From: Acidimicrobiales bacterium
GTDB lineage: Bacteria; Actinomycetota; Acidimicrobiia; Acidimicrobiales; Acidimicrobilacustridaceae
Length of the DNA stretch: 64,000 nucleotides
Assembly (NCBI GenBank): GCA_018401565.1
Contig: JAGYKS010000024.1
Span: 1 to 64,000, forward strand
Direction: 5' to 3'
The translations under genes and the position numbers were made by a program. The notes beneath the pieces were generated by a model. The model saw nothing but the letters and a program-made list of their open reading frames with translations, did no database searches and was not told the DNA's origin. Shown here in pieces: positions 37,696 to 47,227 of the stretch. Within the stretch, counting starts at the first letter, position 1; each line of letters starts with the position of its first letter.

Positions 37696-38493
37696 ATGAC
37701 CACCGTGCATGAATCAGACGCCGGAACCGGAACCAGCAAGTTCATCACCGCCGACCCCTTCTCCGGGCGGACGATCGCCGAAGAGCGACTCCACCGCAAG
37801 CAACGACTTGCTGGCGCCCTGCGGATGTTCGGCCGGTTCGGATTCAGCGAGGGGGTGGCCGGACACATCACCGCCCGGGACCCCGAATTCGCCGACCAGT
37901 TGTGGGTCAACCCGTTCGGGGTCAGCTTCAACCGCATGAAGGTGAGCGACCTGTTGCTGGTGGATCACGACGGAAATGTCCTGCACGGTGACCGGACGGT
38001 GAATGCCGCTGCCTACGCCATCCACTCCGAGATCCACAAGGCCCGCCCCGACGTGGTGGCAGCCGCCCATTCACATTCGGTCAACGGCAAGGCCTTCTCG
38101 TCGCTGGGGCGCCTGCTCGATCCCCTGACCCAGGACGCCTGCGCCTTCTACCAGGACCACTCGTTGCATGAGGATTTCGGCGGGGTGGTGGTCGACCCGG
38201 TGGTCGGTGCCCAGCTGGCAGAGACCCTCGGCGACCACAAGGCCGTCATCCACCAAAACCATGGCCTCATCACCGTGGGTCAGAGCGTGGAGGAAGCGAC
38301 GTGGTGGTTCGTGACCATGGAGCGCAGCTGTCAGGCCCAACTTCTGGCTCAGGCAGCAGGCACGCCCAAGCTCATCTCCCACGAGGCCGCCATGATCACC
38401 CGTGATCAGATCGGCGGGCCCGCTGCCGGTTGGTTCCAGTTCCAGCCCATGTGGGACGACATCGTGGTCACCGACCCCGACCTGTTCGACTGA
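37696..38493 (+). CDS. Class II aldolase/adducin family protein
   Basis: Zinc-dependent aldolase fold. 'GFSEGVAGHITARDPEFADQ' is the substrate loop; zinc ligands are 'DVVAAAHSHSVNGKAFSSLG' (two His) and 'AVIHQNHGLITVGQSVEEAT' (third His); 'AYAIHSEIHKARPD' precedes them. 265 residues, intact. The substrate is not defined: relatives act on fuculose-, ribulose- or methylthioribulose-phosphates, and this longer group is often uncharacterised. Confidence 0.88.
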   Translation: MTTVHESDAGTGTSKFITADPFSGRTIAEERLHRKQRLAGALRMFGRFGFSEGVAGHITARDPEFADQLWVNPFGVSFNRMKVSDLLLVDHDGNVLHGDRTVNAAAYAIHSEIHKARPDVVAAAHSHSVNGKAFSSLGRLLDPLTQDACAFYQDHSLHEDFGGVVVDPVVGAQLAETLGDHKAVIHQNHGLITVGQSVEEATWWFVTMERSCQAQLLAQAAGTPKLISHEAAMITRDQIGGPAAGWFQFQPMWDDIVVTDPDLFD

Positions 38494-38573
38494 GGGCGTG
38501 ATCAGGCCCGGGCGTCGGCTCTGTCGGGCGATCACCTTGCGGGGCCACGAGACCTGCTCGCAACGTCGATAGG

Positions 38574-38777
38574 TCAGGCCGGACCGGTTTCTGGTTGCCA
38601 CGGGCGGTCGTCGTCGGGATCATCGTCGGTCATCACGATGTCCCACCGGTCCAGACAGTCAGAACACCGGTAGGCGATGATGTCGCCTGACTCCCACGGT
38701 TCGTCGGGCCGTGGGTACGACAGCAGGTGGCAGACCCCCCCGCAATCCACGCAGATGATGGTCTCGGGAACGTGCAT
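38574..38777 (-). CDS. Small zinc-ribbon-like protein
   Basis: 67 residues from ATG 38777: 'MHVPETIICVDCGGVCHLLS' and 'DIIAYRCSDCLDRWDIVMTD'. Two CxxC pairs spaced about 30 residues apart make a zinc ribbon; the tail is acidic. Function unknown. Divergent from rsmD with 48 bases between starts. Confidence 0.72.
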   Translation of the reverse strand: MHVPETIICVDCGGVCHLLSYPRPDEPWESGDIIAYRCSDCLDRWDIVMTDDDPDDDRPWQPETGPA

Positions 38778-38813
38778 GGGGCGAGCATGGCAGGGTGCCC
38801 GCGGTGGCGCCAC

Positions 38814-38819
38814 TACCGT
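38814..38819 (+). promoter_or_regulatory. -10 element of rsmD, leaderless
   Basis: TACCGT, six bases (caaggt), then GTG 38826. It fixes the rsmD start at GTG 38826. Confidence 0.5.
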
Positions 38820-38825
38820 CAAGGT

Positions 38826-39401
38826 GTGCGAGTGGTGGCAGGGAGCGCCCGTGGCAGAAGGCTGGAGGCTCCCAGAGGCACGTCCACACGTCCGACAACC
38901 GACCGGGTGCGCGAGGCATTGTTCAATGCCCTGGCCAGTCGGGGTTTGGTCGAGGGGATCACGGTGCTGGACTTGTTTGCAGGTTCCGGGGCGCTTGGCA
39001 TCGAGGCGCTGTCACGGGGGGCCGACGAGGTGGTCTTCGTGGAGCGTGACCGCTCGGCCATGGCCGTGGTGCGGGCCAATCTGGCCGCTACGGGACTACA
39101 GGATCGTGCCCGTCTGGTGTCGTCGAGTGTCGAGGCCTGGCTGGGGTCGCCCGAGGCCACAGGGCGCACCTTCGACGTGGCGTTTTGCGACCCTCCCTAC
39201 GTGTTTGATGCATGGGAGGACCTGTTGGCACGGATTCCTGCCGAGCTGGTGGTCATCGAATCGGACCGGCCTGTCGAGGTCGGGGGCTGGGAGGTTTCCC
39301 GGCAGCGTCGTTACGGCACTACATTCATGATGTTCGCCGAACCCTCGGTTGGGCGGCTCGGCCGCCCGGCACCATCTGCGCAGGCATCGGAGTTGCCGTG
39401 A
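38826..39401 (+). CDS. rsmD: 16S rRNA m2G966 methyltransferase RsmD
   Basis: 'RVVAGSARGRRLEAPRGTST' followed by 'RPTTDRVREALFNALASRGL', SAM motif 'VLDLFAGSGALGIEALSRGA' and catalytic 'FDVAFCDPPYVFDAW' (DPPY). 191 residues, intact. It overlaps coaD by GTGA; the rsmD-coaD pair is near-universal in actinobacteria. Confidence 0.95.
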   Translation: MRVVAGSARGRRLEAPRGTSTRPTTDRVREALFNALASRGLVEGITVLDLFAGSGALGIEALSRGADEVVFVERDRSAMAVVRANLAATGLQDRARLVSSSVEAWLGSPEATGRTFDVAFCDPPYVFDAWEDLLARIPAELVVIESDRPVEVGGWEVSRQRRYGTTFMMFAEPSVGRLGRPAPSAQASELP

Positions 39402-39880
39402 CAAGCGTCTTGTACCCGGGGTCGTTCGACCCCGTCCACAACGGTCACCTTGAGATCGTCGAGACGGCGTCGCGTCTGTTCGATCATGTTGTGGTCGCCG
39501 CCATGCGCAATCCCCAAAAGGGTGAACCGCTGTTCGACCTCGACGACCGCAGGGCCATGCTCGAAGAGAGTTTCGCCCATCTCGACAATGTCGAGGTCAC
39601 CATGTTCTCCAGCCTGGTCGTGGACCTGTCACGTGACATGGGTACCGACTTCATTGTCAAGGGGCTTCGGGCGGTCTCGGACTTCGAATCGGAACTCCAG
39701 ATGGCCCAGATGAACCACAAGATTTCCGGTGTCAACACCCTGTTCATCCCGTCGGCGTCGGCACACTCGTTTTTGGCATCCAAACTCATCCGGGAGATTG
39801 CCCGGTTCGGCGGTGACGTATCCGACATGGTCCCCAAGGCCGTAGCGGTGCGTCTGAAGGAGAAGTACGGGCGTGACTGA
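39398..39880 (+). CDS. coaD: Phosphopantetheine adenylyltransferase
   Basis: Penultimate step of coenzyme A synthesis. 'TSVLYPGSFDPVHNGHLEIV' includes the T/HxGH nucleotidyltransferase motif 'HNGH', 'DFIVKGLRAVSDFESELQMA', and the second motif 'FIPSASAHSFLASKLIREIA'. 160 residues from GTG 39398, which is coupled to the rsmD stop. Confidence 0.96.
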   Translation: MTSVLYPGSFDPVHNGHLEIVETASRLFDHVVVAAMRNPQKGEPLFDLDDRRAMLEESFAHLDNVEVTMFSSLVVDLSRDMGTDFIVKGLRAVSDFESELQMAQMNHKISGVNTLFIPSASAHSFLASKLIREIARFGGDVSDMVPKAVAVRLKEKYGRD

Positions 39881-40562
39881 TTATTACGACGATGACGTGG
39901 ATGATCTCGAAGCTCCCTCGCCGTATGGGGAGTTCGTGAGCGAGCAGCTCATGCTGCGCCTGCGCGACATCGTGCACGACGCCCCCAAGGTGCCGCTGTC
40001 TGCCAGCGCCATGGTGTCCAAAGAGGAACTGCTTCAGCTCATCGACGAGGCCGTCGACCGCCTGCCCGACGAACTGCGGGCGGCCCGGTGGCTCCTGAAG
40101 GAACGCGACGAGTTTCTCACCAAGGTTCGCCACGAAGGCGAAGAAATCGTGAATCAGGCCCGGGCCCGGGCCGAGCAGCTGGTGCAACGGACCGAGGTCA
40201 TCAAGGCCGCCGAGCAGAGGGCCTACGAGATCGTGGATGCTGCCGAATCAGACTCCCGGCGTCTGCGCCACGAGGTGGAGGACTTCTGTGACCAGAAGCT
40301 GGCCAGCTTCGAGATCGTTTTGGAACGCACCATGGCCCTGGTGGCCACAGGTCGGGCCAAGCTGCAGGGAACGAACCTGACCGCTGGTATCCCCGTCGGC
40401 GACGAGGATGACCCGGGGGTGTACGACGACGGTTCCGCCGGCGACGGCTACGACGCTGCCTATGGCGACGACGGTGACGCCTTCGACGACGGCTACGGGT
40501 CCGGTGGGCGAGGGTACGGGCACCTGCCGCCCCCGCCCGGTGGAGGGGCCCGTAGCCGGTGA
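39873..40562 (+). CDS. Coiled-coil protein of the coaD-DUF177 interval (ATP synthase b/DivIVA-like)
   Basis: Starts GTG 39873, overlapping coaD by 8 bases. Acidic N-terminus 'TDYYDDDVDDLEAPSPYGEF', 'KEELLQLIDEAVDRLPDELR', then a long coiled coil 'ARARAEQLVQRTEVIKAAEQ', 'RAYEIVDAAESDSRRLRHEV', and a disordered Asp/Gly/Tyr tail ending 'GHLPPPPGGGARSR'. 229 residues. The counterpart in other actinobacteria is sometimes labelled ATP synthase subunit B because of the helix; a role in cell-pole or envelope scaffolding is only a guess. Confidence 0.75.
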   Translation: MTDYYDDDVDDLEAPSPYGEFVSEQLMLRLRDIVHDAPKVPLSASAMVSKEELLQLIDEAVDRLPDELRAARWLLKERDEFLTKVRHEGEEIVNQARARAEQLVQRTEVIKAAEQRAYEIVDAAESDSRRLRHEVEDFCDQKLASFEIVLERTMALVATGRAKLQGTNLTAGIPVGDEDDPGVYDDGSAGDGYDAAYGDDGDAFDDGYGSGGRGYGHLPPPPGGGARSR

Positions 40563-41071
40563 GTTCTTCGCGGCCATTGCAGGTGTCGGTGATCGAGGAC
40601 CTGCGCCGTCCCGGGACCCGTCGTCACGTGCAGCGCAACGCCGTGGTCGACAATCTGGCCATTAGCTCAGCATCGGTACCTTCGGGGTCCGAGGTGGACG
40701 TCGACGCTGTGGTCGAGGTCATCGGCGACGACCTCGTGGTGACCGGAGCCATCACGTTCGCCTGGGTTGGCGACTGTCGACGGTGTCTTCGCAGTGTCGA
40801 GTCGTCGAGCACGGTGCGAATCCGGGAAGTGTTCGAGCGCCGGCCCGTCGAGGGCGAGACCTACCAGCTGGGTGACGGGGTCGTGGATCTGGAGCCCATG
40901 GTCCGTGAGACCGTTTTGCTGGCGCTTCCGTTGGCGCCGCTGTGCACCGAGGAGTGCGCCGGTCCCGATCCCGAGCGGTTCCCCGCTGTTGTCGCTGACG
41001 ATGGTGCTGAAGTTGCCCGTGACCCCCGGTGGGCGGCCCTCGACGACCTCCGGTTCGACGACGAGTCGTGA
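40559..41071 (+). CDS. DUF177 (YceD) family protein
   Basis: 170 residues, ATGA-type coupling to the coiled-coil gene. 'ISSASVPSGSEVDVDAVVEV', 'FAWVGDCRRCLRSVESSSTV', 'LALPLAPLCTEECAGPDPER' give the CxxC ... CxxxC pattern of the family. YceD proteins precede rpmF almost everywhere and are linked to 23S rRNA accumulation. The tail 'DPRWAALDDLRFD' is the conserved end. Confidence 0.9.
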   Translation: MSSSRPLQVSVIEDLRRPGTRRHVQRNAVVDNLAISSASVPSGSEVDVDAVVEVIGDDLVVTGAITFAWVGDCRRCLRSVESSSTVRIREVFERRPVEGETYQLGDGVVDLEPMVRETVLLALPLAPLCTEECAGPDPERFPAVVADDGAEVARDPRWAALDDLRFDDES

Positions 41072-41091
41072 GGCTGGCCGGCGGGGCTGTT

Positions 41092-41121
41092 TTGGGCGTC
41101 GACACCCAGTTCGGGTAGCCT
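41092..41121 (+). promoter_or_regulatory. Promoter of rpmF
   Basis: TTGGGC at 41092-41097 and TAGCCT at 41116-41121, spacer 18 bases, in the same gggTAGCCT context as other starts here. Transcription would start near 41128, giving a ~50-base leader with the 'gaggtagga' SD. Confidence 0.5.
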
Positions 41122-41179
41122 CCGGTGTTCGTCAGCGCCGGCGGTCCATGTCGGCCGGCCCCGAGGTAGGAAACCCGCC

Positions 41180-41359
41180 ATGGCTGTACCCAAGAAGAAG
41201 ACCTCCAAGGCCAAGACGCGTAGCCGTCGGGCCTCCAGCTGGAAGCTGGCCGTTCCGTCCCGGAGCGTCTGCCCGCGTTGTGGTTCGGCCAAGCAGCCCC
41301 ACGTGGTGTGCGGCAACTGCGGTTGGTACAAAAACCGTCAGGCCATCGACGTCGATTGA
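41180..41359 (+). CDS. rpmF: 50S ribosomal protein L32
   Basis: 59 residues: 'MAVPKKKTSKAKTRSRRASS', 'WKLAVPSRSVCPRCGSAKQP', 'HVVCGNCGWYKNRQAIDVD'. Two CxxC pairs form the zinc site. 'gaggtagga' lies about 10 bases upstream. In many bacteria plsX and fab genes follow rpmF; here acpP follows after a 268-base gap. Confidence 0.96.
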   Translation: MAVPKKKTSKAKTRSRRASSWKLAVPSRSVCPRCGSAKQPHVVCGNCGWYKNRQAIDVD

Positions 41360-41382
41360 TCCTACGGTCCCCCCGGTCGACT

Positions 41383-41408
41383 GGAGCAAAGCGGTACGCT
41401 TTGGCTCC
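41383..41408 (+). terminator. Hairpin downstream of rpmF
   Basis: GGAGCAAAGCG and CGCTTTGGCTCC form an 11-bp stem with one bulged G and a GTA loop, 23 bases after the rpmF stop. No U-tract follows, so it could be a partial terminator or a processing site. The rest of the gap to acpP (41409-41620) shows no clear signal. Confidence 0.5.
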
Positions 41409-41627
41409 ACATCGGCGTTTCGTGCTGTTGTCGGGACGGGTTTCGACCCTGTCCGATGCCACACGGGCCATGTCGGGGGTCTTTGAGCCTCCCGGCGAGG
41501 GCCGGTGGAGCGACTGTAGGCCAGCGTTCACCGACGGTCGTTCCGCCCAGTGGCCTGAAGTTCACAGTCAGACATTCCCATCCTCACCCGCCGGTACGTG
41601 CCGGCAGACGAACAACTAGGAGTCCCC

Positions 41628-41918
41628 GTGCCAGCTGAGACCCACGTGGAGCAGACCCCCTTCGACCGACAGGCCGTGTTTGAGCTGGTCAGGGATCGGT
41701 TGGCCGACATTCTGGAGATCGAGGCGTCGTCGATCAAGGAGTCGGATTCGTTCGCCGACGACCTCGAGGCCGATTCGCTTGCGCTCATCGAACTCGTCGA
41801 GGCCCTCGAAGAAGAGGTCGCCGAGCGTTCGGTGGGGTTCCGCATCGAAGATGAGGACCTCGAGGACATGAAGACCGTTCGTGACGCAGTGGACTACGTC
41901 GTCGCCAGGGTCGGCTAG
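41628..41918 (+). CDS. acpP: Acyl carrier protein
   Basis: GTG 41628 with 'ctaggag' SD. 'RQAVFELVRDRLADILEIEA', 'DSFADDLEADSLALIELVEA', 'LEEEVAERSVGFRIEDEDLE'. The phosphopantetheine Ser lies in 'EADSLAL'. 96 residues, longer than usual by an N-terminal 'AETHVEQTPFD' piece. It stands alone, without fab genes, upstream of rnc, an order also seen in other actinobacteria. Confidence 0.92.
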   Translation: MPAETHVEQTPFDRQAVFELVRDRLADILEIEASSIKESDSFADDLEADSLALIELVEALEEEVAERSVGFRIEDEDLEDMKTVRDAVDYVVARVG

Positions 41919-42021
41919 GGACCTGCCCATCCGCCGCCGTCCGTCCGTCCCGGAGTCACACCTGCCGCCGCCGTCGGGCAGTGGCCCAACTGACGACGAC
42001 GGTGGGCCGTCGAGCGGCCTT

Positions 42022-42786
42022 GTGGGCGGGGAGTCGGGTCAGGGTTCAGGCGGTAGTCGAGCCGATGTCGACGAACACGCCCTCGACGCCTTTGCGTCCA
42101 GGTTGGGCCATCGGTTCGGCGACATGTCGCTTCTGGTGCAGGCGGTCACCCATCGCTCGTGGTGCGCTGAGCACCCCGGCACACCGTCCAACGAGCGTCT
42201 CGAGTTTCTGGGAGATTCTGTGCTCGGGGTGATTGTCACCGACCACCTCTACCGCACCAATCCAACGTTGCCCGAAGGTCAGCTGGCCAAGGCCCGTGCC
42301 GGGGTGGTGTCAGCGGTTGCCCTCGCCGGCGTGGCCGCCGAGCTGGGCCTGGGCGACGTCGTGCGCCTGGGCCGTGGCGAAGACACCAGCGGCGGCCGTT
42401 TAAAGCCGTCGATCCTGTCGGACGCCATCGAGGCCGTCATTGCAGCCCTCTGGCTCGACGGCGGGATGCAGGTGACGCAACCCATCGTGGTGGGTCTGCT
42501 GGCCGATCGCATGTCCCAGGCCGCTGCCGGTCCTGGAGGTGGGGACTTCAAGACCCGGCTGCAGGAACAGGCCTCGCGCATGGCCGATGAACTGCCGCAC
42601 TACCAGCTAACCGAGACGGGTCCCGACCACGCCAAGCAGTTCACCGCTACGGTGCGCATTGCCGGACGGCAGTGGGGTGTGGGTTCGGGTCGGTCCAAAA
42701 AAGAGGCCGAACAAGCCGCTGCTGCCAGCGCCTGGGACCAGATCATGGTCGAGGGTGAGGCGCGTGTGGCCCGAGGGGGAGAGTGA
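42022..42786 (+). CDS. rnc: Ribonuclease III
   Basis: Double-strand-specific RNase for rRNA processing. 'FASRLGHRFGDMSLLVQAVT', 'HRSWCAEHPGTPSNERLEFL', 'GDSVLGVIVTDHLYRTNPTL' hold the catalytic signature (ERLEFLGDSVL); 'LSDAIEAVIAALWLDGGM' supplies the second acidic pair; the dsRBD is 'FKTRLQEQASRMADELPHYQ' to 'SGRSKKEAEQAAAASAWDQI'. GTG 42022 gives 254 residues; GTG 41881 would add a Pro/Gly/Ser-rich 47-residue extension overlapping acpP. Neither has a clear SD. Confidence 0.93.
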   Translation: MGGESGQGSGGSRADVDEHALDAFASRLGHRFGDMSLLVQAVTHRSWCAEHPGTPSNERLEFLGDSVLGVIVTDHLYRTNPTLPEGQLAKARAGVVSAVALAGVAAELGLGDVVRLGRGEDTSGGRLKPSILSDAIEAVIAALWLDGGMQVTQPIVVGLLADRMSQAAAGPGGGDFKTRLQEQASRMADELPHYQLTETGPDHAKQFTATVRIAGRQWGVGSGRSKKEAEQAAAASAWDQIMVEGEARVARGGE

Positions 42787-42790
42787 ACTG

Positions 42791-43624
42791 ATGCCAGAAT
42801 TGCCTGAGGTCGAAACCGTTCGTCGACAGCTTGAGCGCGAGGTGGTTGGCAAGCGGATCAAGACCGTCGAGGTATCCGGCACGCGTACCGTGCGCCGGCA
42901 GCCCAAAAAGCAGTTCATCTCGCGCCTGGTGGACACCAAGTTCACCGGGGCCCGTCGACAGGGCAAGTTCCTGGTGCTCGGACTGGACAGCGGTGACCTT
43001 CTTTATGTGCATCTTCGAATGAGTGGGCAGCTGCGACGTCAGGCAGTGAAGGAACCCATGGAAAAGCACACCCATGTGGTGATCACCTTCACCCAGCACG
43101 GTCAGCTGCGGTTCATCGACCCCCGCACCTTCGGCGAGATGTTCGTCACCAATCCCGAGACCATCGCCGAGGATGCGCCTGAGATCCTCACGTTGGGCAT
43201 CGACCCCCTCGACGAGCCCATCTCATGGCGTACGTTCGGGCAGTTGCTGCTGGTGCGCGACACCAAGCTCAAGTCGTTTCTCACCGACCAGACGGTGATG
43301 GCCGGCATCGGCAACATCTACAGCGACGAGATTTTGTTCGAGTCGGGATTGATGTACGACCGGTCCACCCGGTCGTTGTCGACCATGGAGGTGCGTCGGC
43401 TGTACCGCTCGGTGGTGGAGATTCTCCATGACGCCGTCAAACATGGTGGGAGCACCCTCGACGACGAGCAGTTTGTGGACCTGCACGGCAAGACCGGCGA
43501 CTACGCCTCGTTTCATCAGGTGTACAACCGCGAAAAGCAGGCCTGCCGCCGATGTCGGGGCATCATCACCAAGGCGCGTTTTTCCCAGCGTTCGACGTAT
43601 TTCTGCCCCGATTGCCAGATGTGA
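42791..43624 (+). CDS. mutM: Formamidopyrimidine-DNA glycosylase
   Basis: Base-excision repair of 8-oxoguanine. Starts 'MPELPEVETVRRQLEREVVG' with catalytic Pro2 and Glu3, 'LLYVHLRMSGQLRRQAVKEP', 'LTDQTVMAGIGNIYSDEILF' (H2TH), and the C-terminal zinc finger 'CRRCRGIITKARFSQRSTYF' 'CPDCQM'. 277 residues, intact. It follows rnc by 4 bases. Confidence 0.97.
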   Translation: MPELPEVETVRRQLEREVVGKRIKTVEVSGTRTVRRQPKKQFISRLVDTKFTGARRQGKFLVLGLDSGDLLYVHLRMSGQLRRQAVKEPMEKHTHVVITFTQHGQLRFIDPRTFGEMFVTNPETIAEDAPEILTLGIDPLDEPISWRTFGQLLLVRDTKLKSFLTDQTVMAGIGNIYSDEILFESGLMYDRSTRSLSTMEVRRLYRSVVEILHDAVKHGGSTLDDEQFVDLHGKTGDYASFHQVYNREKQACRRCRGIITKARFSQRSTYFCPDCQM

Positions 43625-43625
43625 G

Positions 43626-43642
43626 CCACCCTGGCGGGGTGG
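43626..43642 (+). terminator. Hairpin after mutM
   Basis: CCACCC-TGGCG-GGGTGG begins 2 bases after the mutM stop codon. Short stem, no U-tract; it may end the rpmF-mutM transcript before smc. Confidence 0.4.
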
Positions 43643-43734
43643 ATGTTCACGGCATTGCTGCGCACCCGGTACGGTCGGGGCGACGGGCGGCACCGGGTTT
43701 GGTCCGGTGCGTGGATAAACCAGCGGAGTAGGGC

Positions 43735-46700
43735 GTGTACCTGAAGCAACTGACGCTCAAGGGCTTCAAGTCCTTCGCCGATTCCACCGTGCTGGACCTG
43801 CAGCCCGGTGTGACGGTGGTGGTGGGCCCAAACGGGTCGGGAAAATCCAACATCGTTGACGCAGTGGCGTGGGTGCTGGGAGCACAGGCGCCCAGCACCA
43901 TGCGTAGCCAGCGCATGGATGACGTGATTTTCGGCGGGACCGACAAGCGGTCGGCGCTGGGCCGTGCCCAGGTGTCGCTGACGCTGGACAACGCCTCGGG
44001 CATGCTGCCGGTCGAGTTCAGCGAGGTGACGGTCACCCGCACGCTGTTTCGCTCCGGTGACAGCGAGTACGCCATCAACGATGTTCCGTGTCGGCTGCTC
44101 GACGTGCAGGACCTGCTCAGCGCGTCCGGTGTCGGACGCCAGCAGCACGTGATCGTGTCGCAGGGGCAGATCGATGCCGTGCTCAACGCCCGGCCCGAAG
44201 ATCGGCGGCTCATCATCGAGGAGGCCGCCGGCATCCTCACCTATCGCAAGCGCAAGGAACGCTCCGAGCGTCGGTTGCTGTCGACAGAAGGCAGCCTCAC
44301 CAGGCTGCAGGACCTGCTGCGTGAGGTGCGTCGTCAGTTGCGTCCGCTGGAGCGTCAGGCCGATGCCGCTCGTCGCCACGGCGCCGTGGTGTCCGAGCTC
44401 ACCGCCCTTCGCATCTTCGTGGCCGGTCGGGAGCTGGCCGGACTGCGCCAGCGTCTTGACGCCCTCACCGCCACCCGGTCGGGTCTCGACGACACCGAGC
44501 GGGGCCATCTGAAGCGGCTGGCCGAGCTGGACGCATCGGTGATGGCCACCGAGGCCCGCCTGACAGCCATGGGTGGCGATGACCTTGGCGACGATCTGGC
44601 CCAGTTCGAATCGCTCTATGAGCGGGCCCGTGGTCAGGTCGCGTTGCTGGCCGAGCAGCGTCGTGGGGTGGACCGTGACCGGGCGGCGTCGGTGGATCAG
44701 GGCGTGGTGGCATCGCTGGAAGCCGAAGCATCGCGCCTCGCCGCCGAACTCGTTCAGGCCGAGGACGAGGCAGCCACGCTCGAACCCGACCAGCAGCGTC
44801 TGGCCACATCCGAAGCGGACCTGGAGGCCAGGCGGGCCGCCTTTGGCGACGCCTGGGCCGACGGGGTCCCGCTCCGAGCGGGCGAGCCGCTGAGGTCCGT
44901 GGTGAGCTGTCGGCCCGGCGCGGCAGCCAGCAGCGAAGCCAGGCCGAGCTGGAGCGGGTCGCCACCCGCCTTGCCACCCTCAACGAACGTGCGGCGGCAC
45001 TGGCCGAGCAGGCAGACCGGCTCCGGTTGGAAATGGCGGACGCCGAACAGGCTGAGCTGCCTCTGGTTGAAGCCATCGAGGGTGCTGAGAGCCGTCGGTC
45101 GCAGTCCGAGGCGGGTCTGGCCGTAGCCGAGTCGGTGTTGCGTGATGCGCAGGACGAACGCCACGCATGGGTGGCTCGCTCTGAAGCTCTTGCCTTGGCC
45201 CTCGACGAGGCTCGGGCCCGCGCTGGAGCTGAGCACCTGGCCTCCATCGACGGAGTGCTCGGTGCGCTGGTGGAGCTGGTCGAGGTAGACGCCGGGTGGG
45301 AGTTGGCCTTCGAGGCCGCCGCCGGTGAGGCACTGTCGGCGGTGGTTGTTGATGGTCCTGAGGCGGGTCGCAGGGCGCTGGCCGAACTACAGCGGGCGTC
45401 GATGGCCGGGGCCGTGCTGGCCGGGGGATCGGCCGGGGTCCAGCTGGGCCCGACCCCGCAGTCGGCGAACCGTTGCGACCGCATGTGCGCGGAACCACCC
45501 CTGCGGTCGAATCGCTTCTCGACGGATTGTTCGGTGCCGTGGGGGTCGTCGACGATGCCACCGCCGGTGTCGACGCCAGCCTCGCCAACCCCGACGCCGT
45601 GGTCGTCACCCGACACGGCGACCGGTTCGCCCCCACCGGGTGGAGGCTGGGTGCGTCTGGTGCCGGGGCCACCGGGGCTGCGCTGGCCGAAGCCACCGAG
45701 CGGGCGGCAACCGCAGTGGCCGCAGTGGAGCAGGCGGAGACGGTTGTGGCTCACGCCCGCACCGAGCTTGACGCTGCACGACGGTCCGAGACCGAACTGA
45801 CCCGGCAACTTGACCAAAATGACGGGCGGATGACGGCCGCCTCCGACGGCCTGCAGCGCGTCGAGTCCGAACGGCGGGACGCCGCTGCCGAGGCCGAGGG
45901 GCTGGGGGCGCACCTGGACGAACTCACCGACCGCACCGGTCGGGAGGCCGAGCTGGTGGCCGAGCTGGAGACGAGTCTCCCCGCTCTGGAGGCTCACGAG
46001 TCCGATCTGGCCGAGCGGGCCCGGCTCATGGCTGATGCCCGTGAGGCCCTCGAGGCCCTGGCCGCCGAGGTGGGGGCGTTGCGCAGCGACCTCGAGATGC
46101 GGTCGGTGTCGGTGGTTGAGCGGCGGCAGTTCCTGTCGTCGCGGTTGGCCGAGGTGGACGAGCGTCTGGCACGCACCGCCGCCGAACGCGACGACGCCCG
46201 CGGCCGACGCATCCTGCTCGACGCCCAGGCGGTTGCCCTCGACGGCCTGGCCGTCATCGCCGCCAGTGCCCAGGAACAGGCCGGCGTCCAGTTGGCCGAC
46301 CTGCGAGATCGCCGGCGGCGTCAGTCCGAAGCCACCCGGGCCGTGGCCGTCGAGCTCGACGCCCTTCGTCGAACCCGGGCTGAGGCCGAGCGGGATCTGG
46401 CGGCGGTGCGTGAACGCCTGCAGCGCGTCGAAGTGGAAAGCGCCGAGGTGCGGCTGCGGATCGAGGCAGCCACCGAGGCCCTGCGCCGGGATCTGGACTG
46501 TGAGCCGGCCACGGCAATGGCCACCGGGCAGCCCGAACTCGCTGAGGGGGTCACGCCCATCGCCAGGGTGCGCGAGCTGGAGCGGGACCTGCGCATCATG
46601 GGGCCAATCAACCCTCTGGCCCTCGAGGAGTTCGAGGCGCTGAGTGAGCGGCACGAGTTTCTGCAGACCCAGCTCGACGACGTCAAGGAAACCCGTCGGG

Positions 46701-47206
46701 AGCTGAACAAGGTCATCCGGGCCATTGACGAAGAGATCGTCAACGTGTTTGCCGCAGCCTTCGCCGACGTGTCGCAGAACTTCGAGAAGCTGTTTGCCGC
46801 CCTGTTCCCCGGCGGCGTGGGCAAACTGCGCCTGACCGCCCCCGACGACCTGCTGGTCACCGGGATCGAGGTGGAGGCCAAGCCGTCAGGCAAGAACGTC
46901 AAGAAGCTCTCGTTGCTGTCGGGTGGAGAGCGCAGCCTTGCTGCCCTGGCGTTTTTGTTCTCGGTGTTTCGCAGCCGGCCGTCGCCGTTCTACGTCATGG
47001 ACGAGGTCGAGGCCGCTCTCGACGACGTCAACCTGCACCGTTTCCTTGGTCTGGTCGCCGAGTTCCGCGACGAGGCCCAGTTCATCATCGTGAGCCACCA
47101 AAAGCGCACCATGGAGGCCGCCGACTGCCTGTACGGCGTGACCATGCAGCCTGGCGGTTCGTCCAAGGTGGTCAGCGAGCGCACCGTGGCCGACGTCGGC
47201 AGCTGA
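43735..47206 (+). CDS. smc: Chromosome segregation protein SMC, two frameshifts
   Basis: Condensin ATPase. N-terminal head 'MYLKQLTLKGFKSFADSTVL' (GTG start), Walker A 'VVVGPNGSGKSNIVDAVAWV', 'RQQHVIVSQGQIDAVLNARP'. Coiled coil 1 follows; an indel in 44870-45020; the hinge 'GALVELVEVDAGWELAFEAA' and, after a second indel near 45460, 'DAVVVTRHGDRFAPTGWRLG'; coiled coil 2; then the C-terminal head 'KLSLLSGGERSLAALAFLFS' (signature) and Walker B 'PFYVMDEVEAALDDVNLHRF'. The span equals about 1157 residues, normal. The indels flank high-GC hinge-proximal DNA and are probably sequencing errors. ftsY normally follows directly; here a minus-strand module intervenes. Confidence 0.95.
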
Positions 47207-47227
47207 GCGGGATCGAAGTTTCCCTGC

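Noticed and set aside
44465..46654. 729-codon open frame antisense to smc
   Set aside because: Low-complexity Pro/Ala/Arg/Ser product with no motif, lying exactly opposite SMC coiled-coil coding sequence.
43735..47206. Programmed frameshifting in smc and other split genes
   Set aside because: No slippery heptamer or conserved stimulatory structure at the breaks; breaks affect unrelated genes at random places.
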